Source: Corynebacterium yonathiae (lineage in GTDB: Bacteria > Actinomycetota > Actinomycetes > Mycobacteriales > Mycobacteriaceae). Taken from it: a stretch of 64,000 nucleotides of DNA. Shown here in pieces: positions 20,234 through 29,029 of this stretch. The position numbers and the translations under genes were made by a program. The stretch is from NCBI RefSeq assembly GCF_022288805.1, contig NZ_JAKOPM010000002.1:259846-323845 (forward strand). The letters are read 5' to 3'. Below the pieces are notes generated by a model, which worked only from the letters and a program-made list of their open reading frames with translations, was not told the origin of the DNA and did no database searches. Each line of letters opens with the position of its first letter. Position 1 is the first letter of the stretch.

Positions 20234-21640
20234 ATGAACAACAAACCTGGCCCCTCTCCGCAGCACCCGTCGGCGTCGGCCCCAGCGCCGTCACCCGCGA
20301 CGGTAGCTTCGCGCCATGCGGCCAGGTTTTCAGCACCCAAACCAGGCACGGAACAGCGCCATTCTAAGCAGCGCCGCGCGGTCCGTCCTTCCGGAGAGCC
20401 AGACGTCCCGAAGCCCAAGCCGACACCGAAGCCGAAACCGCACCCACGGGCCCAGCAACAGCCACAGCAGTCCGACTCGCCCCACGCGGCAGCGGACTTT
20501 CCCTATGTGGCCCTGACCATCCAGACCACCGGCATTCACCCCAGCACCGGACGCATCGTTACTATCGACGCCATTGCTTTCAACGACGCCGGCGATCAAG
20601 GCCAGCAATTCCACGCCGTCCTCAAGCCCGATATCGATGCCGGTCCGCGCCACCTACACGGGCTGAGCATCACCGATATTGAACAGGCGCCAGCTTTTGG
20701 CAAGATCCTTAAATCGCTGGATAAGCTTCTCGACGGCCGCACGCTCATCGTCCACGATCTCCCCTACACCTGGGGTTTTCTTGTCGCTGAGGCCCGCCGC
20801 GCCATGATGGCCGCCGCCCGCCAAAATCGCGCGCGCAACCGCGGCCGCAATAAAAACCGCCGGCGCCGCCAGAAGGTCGGACATGTCCCCACCCCCGTTC
20901 GCATCATCGATACCTTGGCCACCTCCTATGCGCAGCAGGTGCGGTCGAATGATGTGCGCTTGGGGGGCGTCGCCAAGCAGAGCGGCTTGGACGCTTCGCC
21001 CAAGGCCTCGGTGGAGCGCGCCGGCCGGCCCGAACCCGAGACCTCGCGCGCGGAAACCGAACTACTCATCGCGCTCTACCGCAAGCAGCAAGGCGGCACG
21101 GTGCGCAGCTATGCGCCGGAGGACGTGCGCGCCGACCGCTTCGGCCTACAGCGCTCCCACGTGCGCGTCGACGCCGCCGAGGCCCCCGTCCAGCACCACA
21201 ACCCCGGCAAATACGAGCCCGGCAAGGAGCTGCGCCGCGGCATGGAAATCGTAGTCGCCCCGGAAATCCTCGAGGATCCGGACACCATCATCGCCGCACT
21301 AATGCGCGAAGAGCTCAATTATTCCGAGAAACTCACCCGCGAATCCTCGCTGGTCGTGTGCAATGTGACCACTGACCTGGTGGGAAAACCCATGCATGCC
21401 CACCGCAAAGGCATCCCGCTGATGTCGGATGCCGCATTTCTTGATGCCCTCACGCGCATCGAAGACGCCGAGTCCGAACCCGAATCCTCCAAGCCGGCGC
21501 CGCGGTCCCAACCCTCGCCCCAGAACAACAGAAAAGGCGGCGGCAAGAACCACAAGCGTCGCCGACGCCGCGGCGGCCGTGGTGGCCGCGGCAGAGGACG
21601 ACGAAATTCTGGCGGCTCGGCGGGGAAAAAGAACGACTAA
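20234..21640 (+). CDS. DnaQ-like exonuclease-fold protein lacking catalytic acids
   Basis: A 468-residue protein with a basic Pro/Lys N-terminal part (1-85), a DEDD exonuclease-like domain (about 90-260), a conserved middle, and a tail rich in Arg and Gly (RRRRRGGRGGRGRGRR). The fold matches polymerase III epsilon-type proteins, but motif I reads ALTIQTTG where FDVETTG is expected (D to T95, E to Q97), motif II reads HDLPYTWGFL for HNAPFDxGFL (D to T179), and the motif III Asp is not found. It is therefore probably inactive as a nuclease. The RGG-type tail suggests RNA or DNA binding. TAGACT (20221-20226) lies 7 nt before the ATG. Confidence 0.75.
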   Translation: MNNKPGPSPQHPSASAPAPSPATVASRHAARFSAPKPGTEQRHSKQRRAVRPSGEPDVPKPKPTPKPKPHPRAQQQPQQSDSPHAAADFPYVALTIQTTGIHPSTGRIVTIDAIAFNDAGDQGQQFHAVLKPDIDAGPRHLHGLSITDIEQAPAFGKILKSLDKLLDGRTLIVHDLPYTWGFLVAEARRAMMAAARQNRARNRGRNKNRRRRQKVGHVPTPVRIIDTLATSYAQQVRSNDVRLGGVAKQSGLDASPKASVERAGRPEPETSRAETELLIALYRKQQGGTVRSYAPEDVRADRFGLQRSHVRVDAAEAPVQHHNPGKYEPGKELRRGMEIVVAPEILEDPDTIIAALMREELNYSEKLTRESSLVVCNVTTDLVGKPMHAHRKGIPLMSDAAFLDALTRIEDAESEPESSKPAPRSQPSPQNNRKGGGKNHKRRRRRGGRGGRGRGRRNSGGSAGKKND

Positions 21641-21667
21641 GCCGCCCGCACGACTACCCTAGGGGAC

Positions 21668-22945
21668 ATGAGTTTTAGAGTCCCGGGTGCGCTGAGGAAG
21701 TTGCGCACCACCACCGCCACTACCGCCGCGAAGCTGGCTACCACCGCTTCCCGCGCCACCGGCCGTGGCGCCGGCGGAATGATCGGTGGTCTAATCGCCA
21801 ATGCCATTGATCCTTCCATCATGACCAACCTGGGCGGTGGGCGCCCGGCCGTACTGGTTACCGGCACCAACGGCAAGTCCACCACCACCCGCATGCTGGC
21901 CGCCGCAGTCCGCGCCGAGCACACCGTAGCCACCAACGACGGCGGTGACAACATGGATGCCGGCATCATCTCCGCACTCATGGCCGGTAAGGACGCCTCC
22001 CACCTCGTACTCGAGGTAGACGAGCTCCACGTGCCCCACGTAGCCGATAATCTGAACCCGCAGGCGCTGGTTCTGCTCAACCTCACCCGCGACCAGCTCG
22101 ACCGCGTGGGCGAGATCAACAAGATCGAACGCGCTCTGCGTGGCGCTGTCGAGGCCCACCCAGACATGCTCGTCATTGCCAACTGTGACGACGTGCTCAT
22201 GACCTCCGTGGCTTATGACGCCAAGAATGTCATTTGGGTCTCGGCCGGTGCCGGCTGGCTCGGCGACTCCGTTACCTGCCCGCGCACCGGCGGGCACGTC
22301 GTGCGCACCGAAGATGACTGGTACGCCGTCAAGCCGCTTGCCGATGGCCGCGAATTCCGCCGGCCACAGCCTACCTGGGGCGTCGATAAGCATGGCATCA
22401 TCACCCCCACTGCCAAGCGTCCACTGAACCTGGCACTGCCTGGCCGTGCCAACCGGGGCAACGCTGCCCAAGCCATCGCTGCCGCCGTCGCAGGCTTTGG
22501 CGTGGACCTCGACAAAGCCATTGCAGCCGCCGAGAGCATCGATGATGTCGCCGGCCGCTACTCCACCATCCACTGGCGCGGCCGCGAGATTCGACTCCTG
22601 CTGGCCAAGAACCCGGCCGGCTGGCAAGAAGCGCTGTCCATGGTGGATCGCAGCGCCGATGGCCTAGTCATCGCCACCAACGGCCAGGTAGCCGATGGCA
22701 TCGACATGTCCTGGCTGTGGGACGTGAAATTCGAAGGCTTCAATGGCCTAAGCGTCAAGGCCGCCGGCGAGCGCGGCACCGACCTGGCAGTGCGCCTAGT
22801 CTATGCCGATATCTCCCACGAGCTCATCCCGGATCCGCTAGATGCGCTCGCCGCCTGCCCGGAGGGTCGCATCGAGGTCCTCGCCAACTACACCGCCTTC
22901 CGCGATTTGAAGAAGGCGCTTTCCAAGGAGGCCACCAATGCTTAA
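21668..22945 (+). CDS. murT: Lipid II isoglutaminyl synthase, MurT subunit
   Basis: A 425-residue Mur-ligase-like subunit. With GatD it amidates D-glutamate in lipid II, using ATP and ammonia from glutamine. The P-loop VTGTNGKSTTTR (66-73), the central EVDELHVPHVADNLNPQALVLLNLTRDQLDR and the C-terminal DUF1727-type domain are visible. The zinc ribbon of other MurT proteins (two CxxC pairs) is degraded: only C204 in TCPRTGGH remains. TACCCT (21655-21660) sits 7 nt before the ATG (leaderless). It overlaps gatD by 8 bp. Confidence 0.93.
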   Translation: MSFRVPGALRKLRTTTATTAAKLATTASRATGRGAGGMIGGLIANAIDPSIMTNLGGGRPAVLVTGTNGKSTTTRMLAAAVRAEHTVATNDGGDNMDAGIISALMAGKDASHLVLEVDELHVPHVADNLNPQALVLLNLTRDQLDRVGEINKIERALRGAVEAHPDMLVIANCDDVLMTSVAYDAKNVIWVSAGAGWLGDSVTCPRTGGHVVRTEDDWYAVKPLADGREFRRPQPTWGVDKHGIITPTAKRPLNLALPGRANRGNAAQAIAAAVAGFGVDLDKAIAAAESIDDVAGRYSTIHWRGREIRLLLAKNPAGWQEALSMVDRSADGLVIATNGQVADGIDMSWLWDVKFEGFNGLSVKAAGERGTDLAVRLVYADISHELIPDPLDALAACPEGRIEVLANYTAFRDLKKALSKEATNA

Positions 22946-23711
22946 TATCGGCCTAGTGCTTCCCGACGTCCTCGGTACCTACGGCGACGACGGCAACGCC
23001 CTCGTCCTGCGGCAGCGCGCCCGCATGCGCGGCTTCGAAGCGGAGATTCACCCGATCCGCTTGGGCGAACCCGTGCCTGAGACACTGGATATCTACACCC
23101 TCGGCGGCGGCGAAGATACCGCGCAAATCCTAGCCGCGGACCACCTCATCGCTGACGGCGGCCTCAGCCGCGCCGCTAACGCCGGCCGCCCCATCTTCGC
23201 CATTTGTGCTGGCTTGCAGGTCTTGGGCGAGTCCTTCCGCGCCTCCGGTCGCATCATCGACGGCGTCGGGCTACTCGATGCCACCACGGCCGGCATGCAG
23301 GACCGCGCCATCGGCGAGGTTGCCTCCGAGCCCACCCGCGCCGGTGTTACCGCGGACCTCACCGAGCCGCTCACGGGCTTTGAAAACCACCTGGGTGCCA
23401 CCATCCTTGGCCCCTCCGCGCAGCCTCTCGGTACGCTCACCCGCGGCAATGGCAATGCCGACCAGGCCGCCACCGCTGACCTCAGCGACGGCTCCACCCA
23501 GCGCACCTTCGAAGGCGCAGTCCAAGGAAGCGTCATCGCCACCTATATGCACGGACCGGCGCTGGCCCGTAACCCGCAGTTGGCCGATCTCCTCCTCGCC
23601 CAGGCGATGGGCGTGGCCTTCGCGGACCTCGAACCACTCGATATTCCGGCCGTCGACCGTCTGCGCGTCGAACGTTTCAACGCCTCCGAGCCCCCGCGCT
23701 CCCAGAGATAG
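22938..23711 (+). CDS. gatD: Lipid II isoglutaminyl synthase, GatD glutaminase
   Basis: A 257-residue class I-type glutamine amidotransferase that feeds ammonia to MurT. The nucleophile is C90 in FAICAGLQVLGESF and the catalytic His is H205 in TYMHGPALARNP. The N-terminus LNIGLVLPDVLGTYGDDGNALVLRQR and GGGEDTAQ are typical of the CobB/CobQ-like family. The start overlaps the end of murT, so the two are translationally coupled into the GatD-MurT complex. Confidence 0.94.
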   Translation: MLNIGLVLPDVLGTYGDDGNALVLRQRARMRGFEAEIHPIRLGEPVPETLDIYTLGGGEDTAQILAADHLIADGGLSRAANAGRPIFAICAGLQVLGESFRASGRIIDGVGLLDATTAGMQDRAIGEVASEPTRAGVTADLTEPLTGFENHLGATILGPSAQPLGTLTRGNGNADQAATADLSDGSTQRTFEGAVQGSVIATYMHGPALARNPQLADLLLAQAMGVAFADLEPLDIPAVDRLRVERFNASEPPRSQR

Positions 23712-23718
23712 GTCCAAA

Positions 23719-23768
23719 CCTGTGGATAACTTCACCGGACAGCCCTAACCCCCCGAGTTATCCACAGG
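23719..23768. promoter_or_regulatory. Symmetric pair of DnaA-box sequences
   Basis: CCTGTGGATAAC (23719-23730) and GTTATCCACAGG (23757-23768) are perfect inverted copies 26 bp apart. Each contains TTATCCACA, the consensus DnaA box. They lie in the 108-bp gap between gatD and the HNH gene. The stem has no T-tract. DnaA binding here is inference. Confidence 0.65.
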
Positions 23769-23819
23769 CCCGGCCGCCGCCCCTTGTAGCTACCTGCTCC
23801 CGCACTTAGGCTGCGGGGC

Positions 23820-24893
23820 ATGACGTTATTGGAGCAGCTGGGCGACATCGCTAAGCGCGGCGTGGACCTTCTCGAAGAGGCCCACGCCGCCTCCAGCCTA
23901 CCTCTGCCCGCGGACCAAGCGCGCATGGTGCGCCGCACCGCCGCGGCCTTCCTCTCGCCCACCAGCCACTCGCGCTACCAATCCCGCGCACTGGCCGCCG
24001 CACGCCGCAATCAACACAGCCTAGAGACCCTCGCGCTTATCGCCCGCCGCTCGCGCGGCATTAGCGAGCCCACCAAACGCTGGCAATTCCGCGAGAAGCT
24101 CTGCGCTACTGCAGGCACCACCGCGCAGATTTCGCGCGCGGCTACCCGGCTACTGCGCGAACTCAACCCACCGCCCGAGCGCGAAGACGGCGGCCGCCGG
24201 ATTATGCACGGCGAGAAAACCACCCTGAGTTTCACCGGCCCCGCCGCAGAAATGGCCGATATCTGGGCCGCCGCCAAATCCGACCCGCTGGCCTGGCTCA
24301 CCGGTTCCCGCGCCGCCGCGCCCGCTACCGTGACCACCAATGTCATCATCGAACTGCCGGATTACCTGAAAATCCTGACCGGCGACGGCGATGACATCCG
24401 CCTCGCTATGACCAACGGTGCCACTATCAGCGGTGCCGAGTTGGTCCGCCGCACGCTAGCTGGTGCCGGCCTTTTTACGCTCATCCACCCCGAGCGCGGC
24501 CCGGTCAACCTCTACCGCACCCGGCAGGCCTCCCCAAAGCAGCGCCGCATGCTCGAGGCCGAAGGCGCCCGGTGCGCCTGGCCCGCTTGCCGACGCCCCG
24601 CCTCCGAATGCCAAGCCCACCACCTCCTGGAATACTCCCGCGGTGGCCTGACCCACCCCGAAAATATGGCGCTGCTGTGCCCTTATCACAACTCCATCAA
24701 TGGACTTCCGGGTCGCGGCCGGATGGCGCGCATTCGTGGCCGAATCGCCTGGCTACCGCCTGTTAGACACCATGCTGACAAGGATAGCAATGACAAAAAT
24801 AGAAATTTTGCGACGGGCACCAAAGCACGGGCTCCTGGGCCGCCGGTGTTCACCGGCCGCGCGCGAACCGGGCCCACGGCCGCGGTGCCGTAG
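23820..24893 (+). CDS. HNH nuclease-domain protein (DUF222/13E12-like)
   Basis: A 357-residue protein with a helical N-terminal region and a C-terminal HNH domain: CAWPACRRPASECQAHHLLEYSRGGLTHPENMALLCPYHN, with two Cys-containing knuckles and the AHHLL and N...H positions of HNH endonucleases. This is the architecture of 13E12-repeat-like proteins common in actinobacteria, often in several copies. Activity and target are unknown. The start ATG 23820 is 7 nt after TAGGCT (23807-23812), pointing to a leaderless mRNA. The basic tail after the HNH domain is low complexity. Confidence 0.82.
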   Translation: MTLLEQLGDIAKRGVDLLEEAHAASSLPLPADQARMVRRTAAAFLSPTSHSRYQSRALAAARRNQHSLETLALIARRSRGISEPTKRWQFREKLCATAGTTAQISRAATRLLRELNPPPEREDGGRRIMHGEKTTLSFTGPAAEMADIWAAAKSDPLAWLTGSRAAAPATVTTNVIIELPDYLKILTGDGDDIRLAMTNGATISGAELVRRTLAGAGLFTLIHPERGPVNLYRTRQASPKQRRMLEAEGARCAWPACRRPASECQAHHLLEYSRGGLTHPENMALLCPYHNSINGLPGRGRMARIRGRIAWLPPVRHHADKDSNDKNRNFATGTKARAPGPPVFTGRARTGPTAAVP

Positions 24894-24932
24894 TTTTGCG
24901 CTCGCCCGCTACTAGCCGAGGCGCTCAGGGTG

Positions 24933-25589
24933 CTAAATGGTTAGGCGGCCAGAGAGCGCACGAGACAAGGTGAGCTCGTCTACGAACTCCAGATCGCCTC
25001 CGAGCGGCATGCCGGAGGCCAATCTGGTGATCTTCAAATCAGGGAAGTCGCGTAAAAGCCGCACAAGGTATGCGGCGGTCGCCTCGCCCTCCGTATTGGG
25101 GTCGGTGGCGAGGATTACTTCGTGGATGGTGGGGGTGGCGTCGTAAAGCGGGGCTTCGGGGGTGGAATCTGCCAACTCGCGGTCCGGCAACACGCCGCCC
25201 AAGCGCTGCAACAGCGTGGAGATATTTAGATCGCGCGGGCCCACATTCGCCAGCGGGTCCAACGCCCCACCCAAAACGTGATAGCGGCCCTCATATTCGC
25301 CGGTGCGCTCGATGACCTGGATATCCTTCGGCTCCTCCACCACGCAGATGGTAGAGGCGTCGCGCTGCGAGTTAATGCAGATGCGACAGACATCCTCACG
25401 GGAAATATTGCAGCAGATCCGGCAGAAAGTCACGCCATCGCGCACCGCGCCCAGCGCGTTCTGCAGCCGCTCAATGTCTTCGGGCTCCATGTGCAAAACG
25501 TGAAACGCGATGCGCTGCGCCGACTTCGGGCCGATTCCCGGCAGGCGCGAAAACTCGTCGATGAGGTCTTGCAGAGGTCCTTCAAACAT
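24933..25589 (-). CDS. recR: Recombination mediator RecR
   Basis: A 218-residue RecR protein that acts with RecO/RecF in loading RecA at gaps. It has an N-terminal helix-hairpin-helix ([22 protein letters not shown]), a four-Cys zinc finger ([16 protein letters not shown]) and a Toprim domain ([29 protein letters not shown]). The start is ATG 25589 with GGGAG upstream rather than TTG 25592. It lies downstream of ybaB and dnaX in the widespread dnaX-ybaB-recR arrangement. Confidence 0.97.
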   Translation of the reverse strand: MFEGPLQDLIDEFSRLPGIGPKSAQRIAFHVLHMEPEDIERLQNALGAVRDGVTFCRICCNISREDVCRICINSQRDASTICVVEEPKDIQVIERTGEYEGRYHVLGGALDPLANVGPRDLNISTLLQRLGGVLPDRELADSTPEAPLYDATPTIHEVILATDPNTEGEATAAYLVRLLRDFPDLKITRLASGMPLGGDLEFVDELTLSRALSGRLTI

Positions 25590-25661
25590 CAATTACTCCC
25601 AAAATCAGCAAAAGGCCGCGGCCCCAACGCGGGGCAACGGCCTTATATCGTATCGCGCGGA

Positions 25662-26030
25662 CTACTGGTTGCCGCCGAAGACATCCTCAAAAGACGGGCC
25701 ACCCTGGCCGCCCATGCCTTGGGACAGCGGGCCAATCTTTTCCTGCGCCAGGCGGCCGGCCGCAGCGTGGGCCTCCTTGAACGCGCCCATGACGAGGTCC
25801 TGCAGGGTGTCAACGTCCTCCGGATCCACGACGGACTTATCGATCTGTAGGTCCACGAGCTCCGCACCGCCGGTCATGGTCACCTTAACCAGGCCGTTGC
25901 CTGCCTGGCCCTCAACGTTGGTGGCGAGGATTTCTTCCTGCGCCTTCTGCAGATCCGCCTGCACCTGCGCGGCCTGTGCGATGAGGTAGTTCATGTCATT
26001 TGCCTGCTGCATTGGGTCTTGGTCAGCCAT
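25662..26030 (-). CDS. YbaB/EbfC nucleoid-associated protein
   Basis: A 122-residue DNA-binding nucleoid protein. The core has AQAAQVQADLQKAQEEI helix, the conserved GNGLVKVTMTGGAELVDLQID strand region and DLVMGAFKEAHAAA. The C-terminus is Gln/Gly-rich (GMGGQGGPSFED). The start ATG 26030 has AAAGGAAA upstream. It is located between dnaX and recR as in most bacteria. Confidence 0.95.
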   Translation of the reverse strand: MADQDPMQQANDMNYLIAQAAQVQADLQKAQEEILATNVEGQAGNGLVKVTMTGGAELVDLQIDKSVVDPEDVDTLQDLVMGAFKEAHAAAGRLAQEKIGPLSQGMGGQGGPSFEDVFGGNQ

Positions 26031-26092
26031 GGTGTTTCCTTTCTAAATCAACTTTAAATTTCGCTACCGCCCGAGTGTACCGTGGTTGTCGC

Positions 26093-28429
26093 TTAGGCAC
26101 GCCGTGCGCCTAGCTCGCGTTCCAATAGCTCCATCGCTACCTCGGTAGCGCTGCGATGATCCATTTCACCGGTGGACTGCGCGGCCTCCATCATGTCGCG
26201 TTCTTCGTCATCGCGGGTATAGGCCGGCGGTTCCTCGGGCGGTACCTCATCGGGCTCCGGCTCGGGTTCGGGCGGCAGCGGCACGCCGTTGCTGAACTGC
26301 GATTCATCGCGCTGCTTGGCGGCCTGCGTCGCCCGTGCGATGCGCGAGCGCCACCCAGGCGTGCGTTCTTGCTTACTCTCCGCCTCCTGGTCGTCGGCAG
26401 GCTCGCGCGCTGGCTGGTTCGGCGTCCACGCTTCCTTGCGCTGCGGCGGCCGCGGGGCATCGAAGCCGGCAGTTTTCGGGTCGGTACCCACCACGCAGGT
26501 CACGGCCACATCGCGCTGGAACTCCTCTTTGAGCACCTCCACGATGACGGAGTTATTAGCGGGTGCGTTGATGCGCTCGGCCAGTGCGCCGGTGGTGTGC
26601 CCCAGTGTCAGGGTGCCATCGCGGAAGCCAAGCACGCGGGCTTCGGCCAGCATGATTTCGGCCACCTTATTCCGCTTTCCGACGCTCTCCCTCAACGCCA
26701 CCCACTTCTCCCTCACGGCCGCTGCGAAGTCGCCTGCCGGCTCCTCCGCCGCTTGTGCGGTCTCGGCCGTGGGCTGCGCCACGGTTTCTGGCGTATTTTC
26801 CGGCGCGGTTTCCTTTGCGGATTCCGCTGCGCGGGCCGGCACAGGCTTTTCTAATGGCTCGCGACGCCCCTCCGGCGCTTGTTGCGGCTCTGGCTGCTGT
26901 GCCTGGCGCTCGGGCGCTTCTGCCTGCGGAATTTGCCGCTCGCGCTGCCACGGGCCATCGGACTCCTGTTGCGTCGGCTGCGCTAGTTGCGTCTGCTGCT
27001 CTTCCGCCGCAGGCTCAACCTGCTGCGACTGCGCCTGCGGCTTGTGCGGCTCAGGCTCGGCGGCTGGTTGCTCGGTTGGGGACGGAGCTTGCGGCTGGGC
27101 GGCGGACGCAGGCGCGGATGCGGATGCGGACGAGGATGCAGATGTGGAGCTAGAAGTCTGCTGCTCCTGGGACTTGGCGCGGCGGCGCGCAATGATGGCG
27201 GCGGCAGCGGACTGGGGGTCTTGGGCACCGGCGACGGCAGGGGTCGCGGGATCAGCCGGGGCAGACGGGGCCGCGGCAGCGTTGGCGGCTGCGCCGGGAG
27301 CGGGGGCGGGGGCGGGCGCAGCCGCGGAAGGGCCGGTGGAGCCGATTAGCAGATGCGCGCACATGATTTCCAACAGCAGGCGCGGCGAGGTCGCGCCGGT
27401 GAGTTCGCTGATGCGATCGTTGACCGTAGAAGCAAGATAGGTCAGCTGAGGTCCGGAAAAACGCTGCGCTTGGGCGGTAAGCACAGAAGCGCGGTCCGTA
27501 GGAGCAGAGACGAGGCCGGCTTCGATGGCGCCCGGCACGGCCTGCAGGATCATCAGATCGCGCAGGCGGTCGAGCAGATCGATGGCGAAGCGTCGCGGGT
27601 CGTGGCCGGCCTCGATGACGTGGTCGACCATGGCGAAGAGGCCGGGTTTGTCTTGGTTGGCGAGGGTTTCGATGGCGTCGTCAAGCAGCGAGACATCAGT
27701 GACGCCCAAAAGCGGCCGCGCGAGGTCATAGGTCAGGCCATCGGGTCCAGCGCCGGCTAGCAGCTGGTCCAGCAAGGACAAGGTATCGCGCGGGGAACCA
27801 CCGCCCGCCTCAATGACCATGGGGTACACGGCGTCCTCGACATGCACGCCCTCGGACTCCACGGTGCGCTGCAGCAAGCCTTTCATGGCCGGCGGGGTGA
27901 GCAGGCGGAAAGGATAGTGGTGGGTACGCGAGCGAATGGTGCCGATGATTTTTTCCGGCTCCGTGGTCGCGAAGATGAAAATGACGTGCTCCGGCGGCTC
28001 TTCTACCACTTTCAACAAAGCGTTGGCACCGGAGGGCGAAATCATATGCGCCTCGTCAATGATGAAAATGCGGTAGCGCGATTCGGCCGGCGCATAGTAG
28101 GCGCGGTCGCGCAGCTCGCGCATATCCTCCACACCGTTGTGCGAGGCGGCGTCAAGCTCCGTCACGTCCAAGTTTCCGGGGCCGCCCGGGGCCAGGGAGA
28201 CGCAGGAATCGCATTTGCCACACGGCGTCGAGGTCGGCCCGTGCTCGCAATTGAGCGAACGGGCCATAATTCGCGCCGAGGAGGTCTTGCCGCAGCCGCG
28301 CGGGCCGGAAAAGAGGTAGGCGTGGTTGATGCGCCCTGCATCAAGGGCGGCGGATAGCGGTGCGGTGACCTGCTCTTGGCCCACGACCTCCGCGAACGTT
28401 GCTGGACGATATTTCCGGTATAAAGCCAC
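26093..28429 (-). CDS. dnaX: DNA polymerase III subunits gamma and tau
   Basis: A 778-residue clamp-loader ATPase. The AAA+ domain carries the P-loop SGPRGCGKTSS (about 41-51), a zinc module with C61, C70, C73 and C76, and the Walker B FIIDEAH (125-128). After about residue 370 comes a long Pro/Ala/Gln/Glu-rich linker, then a C-terminal domain (EKWVALRESVGKRNKVAEIMLAEARV) that should contact the polymerase. I see no obvious slippery A/T run for a gamma frameshift in this GC-rich gene, so only tau may be made. It heads the dnaX-ybaB-recR group. Confidence 0.96.
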   Translation of the reverse strand: MALYRKYRPATFAEVVGQEQVTAPLSAALDAGRINHAYLFSGPRGCGKTSSARIMARSLNCEHGPTSTPCGKCDSCVSLAPGGPGNLDVTELDAASHNGVEDMRELRDRAYYAPAESRYRIFIIDEAHMISPSGANALLKVVEEPPEHVIFIFATTEPEKIIGTIRSRTHHYPFRLLTPPAMKGLLQRTVESEGVHVEDAVYPMVIEAGGGSPRDTLSLLDQLLAGAGPDGLTYDLARPLLGVTDVSLLDDAIETLANQDKPGLFAMVDHVIEAGHDPRRFAIDLLDRLRDLMILQAVPGAIEAGLVSAPTDRASVLTAQAQRFSGPQLTYLASTVNDRISELTGATSPRLLLEIMCAHLLIGSTGPSAAAPAPAPAPGAAANAAAAPSAPADPATPAVAGAQDPQSAAAAIIARRRAKSQEQQTSSSTSASSSASASAPASAAQPQAPSPTEQPAAEPEPHKPQAQSQQVEPAAEEQQTQLAQPTQQESDGPWQRERQIPQAEAPERQAQQPEPQQAPEGRREPLEKPVPARAAESAKETAPENTPETVAQPTAETAQAAEEPAGDFAAAVREKWVALRESVGKRNKVAEIMLAEARVLGFRDGTLTLGHTTGALAERINAPANNSVIVEVLKEEFQRDVAVTCVVGTDPKTAGFDAPRPPQRKEAWTPNQPAREPADDQEAESKQERTPGWRSRIARATQAAKQRDESQFSNGVPLPPEPEPEPDEVPPEEPPAYTRDDEERDMMEAAQSTGEMDHRSATEVAMELLERELGARRA

Positions 28430-28447
28430 GGTTAGCCAGTCTACCGG

Positions 28448-29029
28448 CTAACCCTCGCGCGACCAGTCCAGCAGGTCAATGCCCTGCTCGGCCACTGCCC
28501 CTTGCAGCTTGCCGACGCCCTCTTCTACCCCAAACGCATATTCCGAATCGGTCAGCATGACCAACTGCAGGATGAGGGTCAGGCGGCCCTCTTCGCGAAA
28601 TTGCGGGGTCTGCCCTCCCCACAGGTACGGCGCAATGAAGAGGCCGTGGTGCACGGTGATGTCTGGGACGTCGAGGATGGACGGCAGCATTACACCCGGC
28701 TGCGCCGGTAGCAGGCCGTCGGCCTTTTCGAAAGTATCGGCCGCAGCGTTAATGGCGGCAGCCACCTCAGGCTGCCCGGTGCGTGCCACCGTCAACAGCT
28801 CGCAGCGCACATCGGTACCGTCCTCCTGGCTCTGCAGGCCGGTGTCGGTGTTGTTGAAGGTGGTGGTGAGGGCGAGCGATTGGGCGTCGGCAAGCGCGGC
28901 AAGACCAAGCCGACGTTCATCGACGTAGCGGAACTCCAGCGGCGCCGGGATAATCTCGCTCAGCCACAGGGCAGACTCGTCGGCGTTGATTTTAGGCTCC
29001 CAGCTTCTCCACGGCGGCAAGCAGCACAC
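28448..29029 (-). CDS. Conserved hypothetical protein, start uncertain
   Basis: About 180-193 residues with good coding character from INADESALWLSEIIPAPLEF onward to DLLDWSREG. It contains TTFNNTDTGLQSQEDGTDVRCELL and HHGLFIAPYLWGG and looks like a globular cytoplasmic protein; I do not recognise the family. The start is unclear: the frame overlaps the end of aspT, and the nearest candidates are GTG 29029 and TTG 29020. A GGGAG lies just before an ATC codon at 28990, where homology-like sequence begins. It is probably coupled to aspT translation and is followed at once by dnaX. Confidence 0.6.
   Translation of the reverse strand: MCCLPPWRSWEPKINADESALWLSEIIPAPLEFRYVDERRLGLAALADAQSLALTTTFNNTDTGLQSQEDGTDVRCELLTVARTGQPEVAAAINAAADTFEKADGLLPAQPGVMLPSILDVPDITVHHGLFIAPYLWGGQTPQFREEGRLTLILQLVMLTDSEYAFGVEEGVGKLQGAVAEQGIDLLDWSREG

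Noticed and set aside
26289..27440. 383-codon open frame antisense to dnaX
   Set aside because: It covers the low-complexity dnaX linker; its Ala/Cys/Ser-rich composition is a mirror of that linker.
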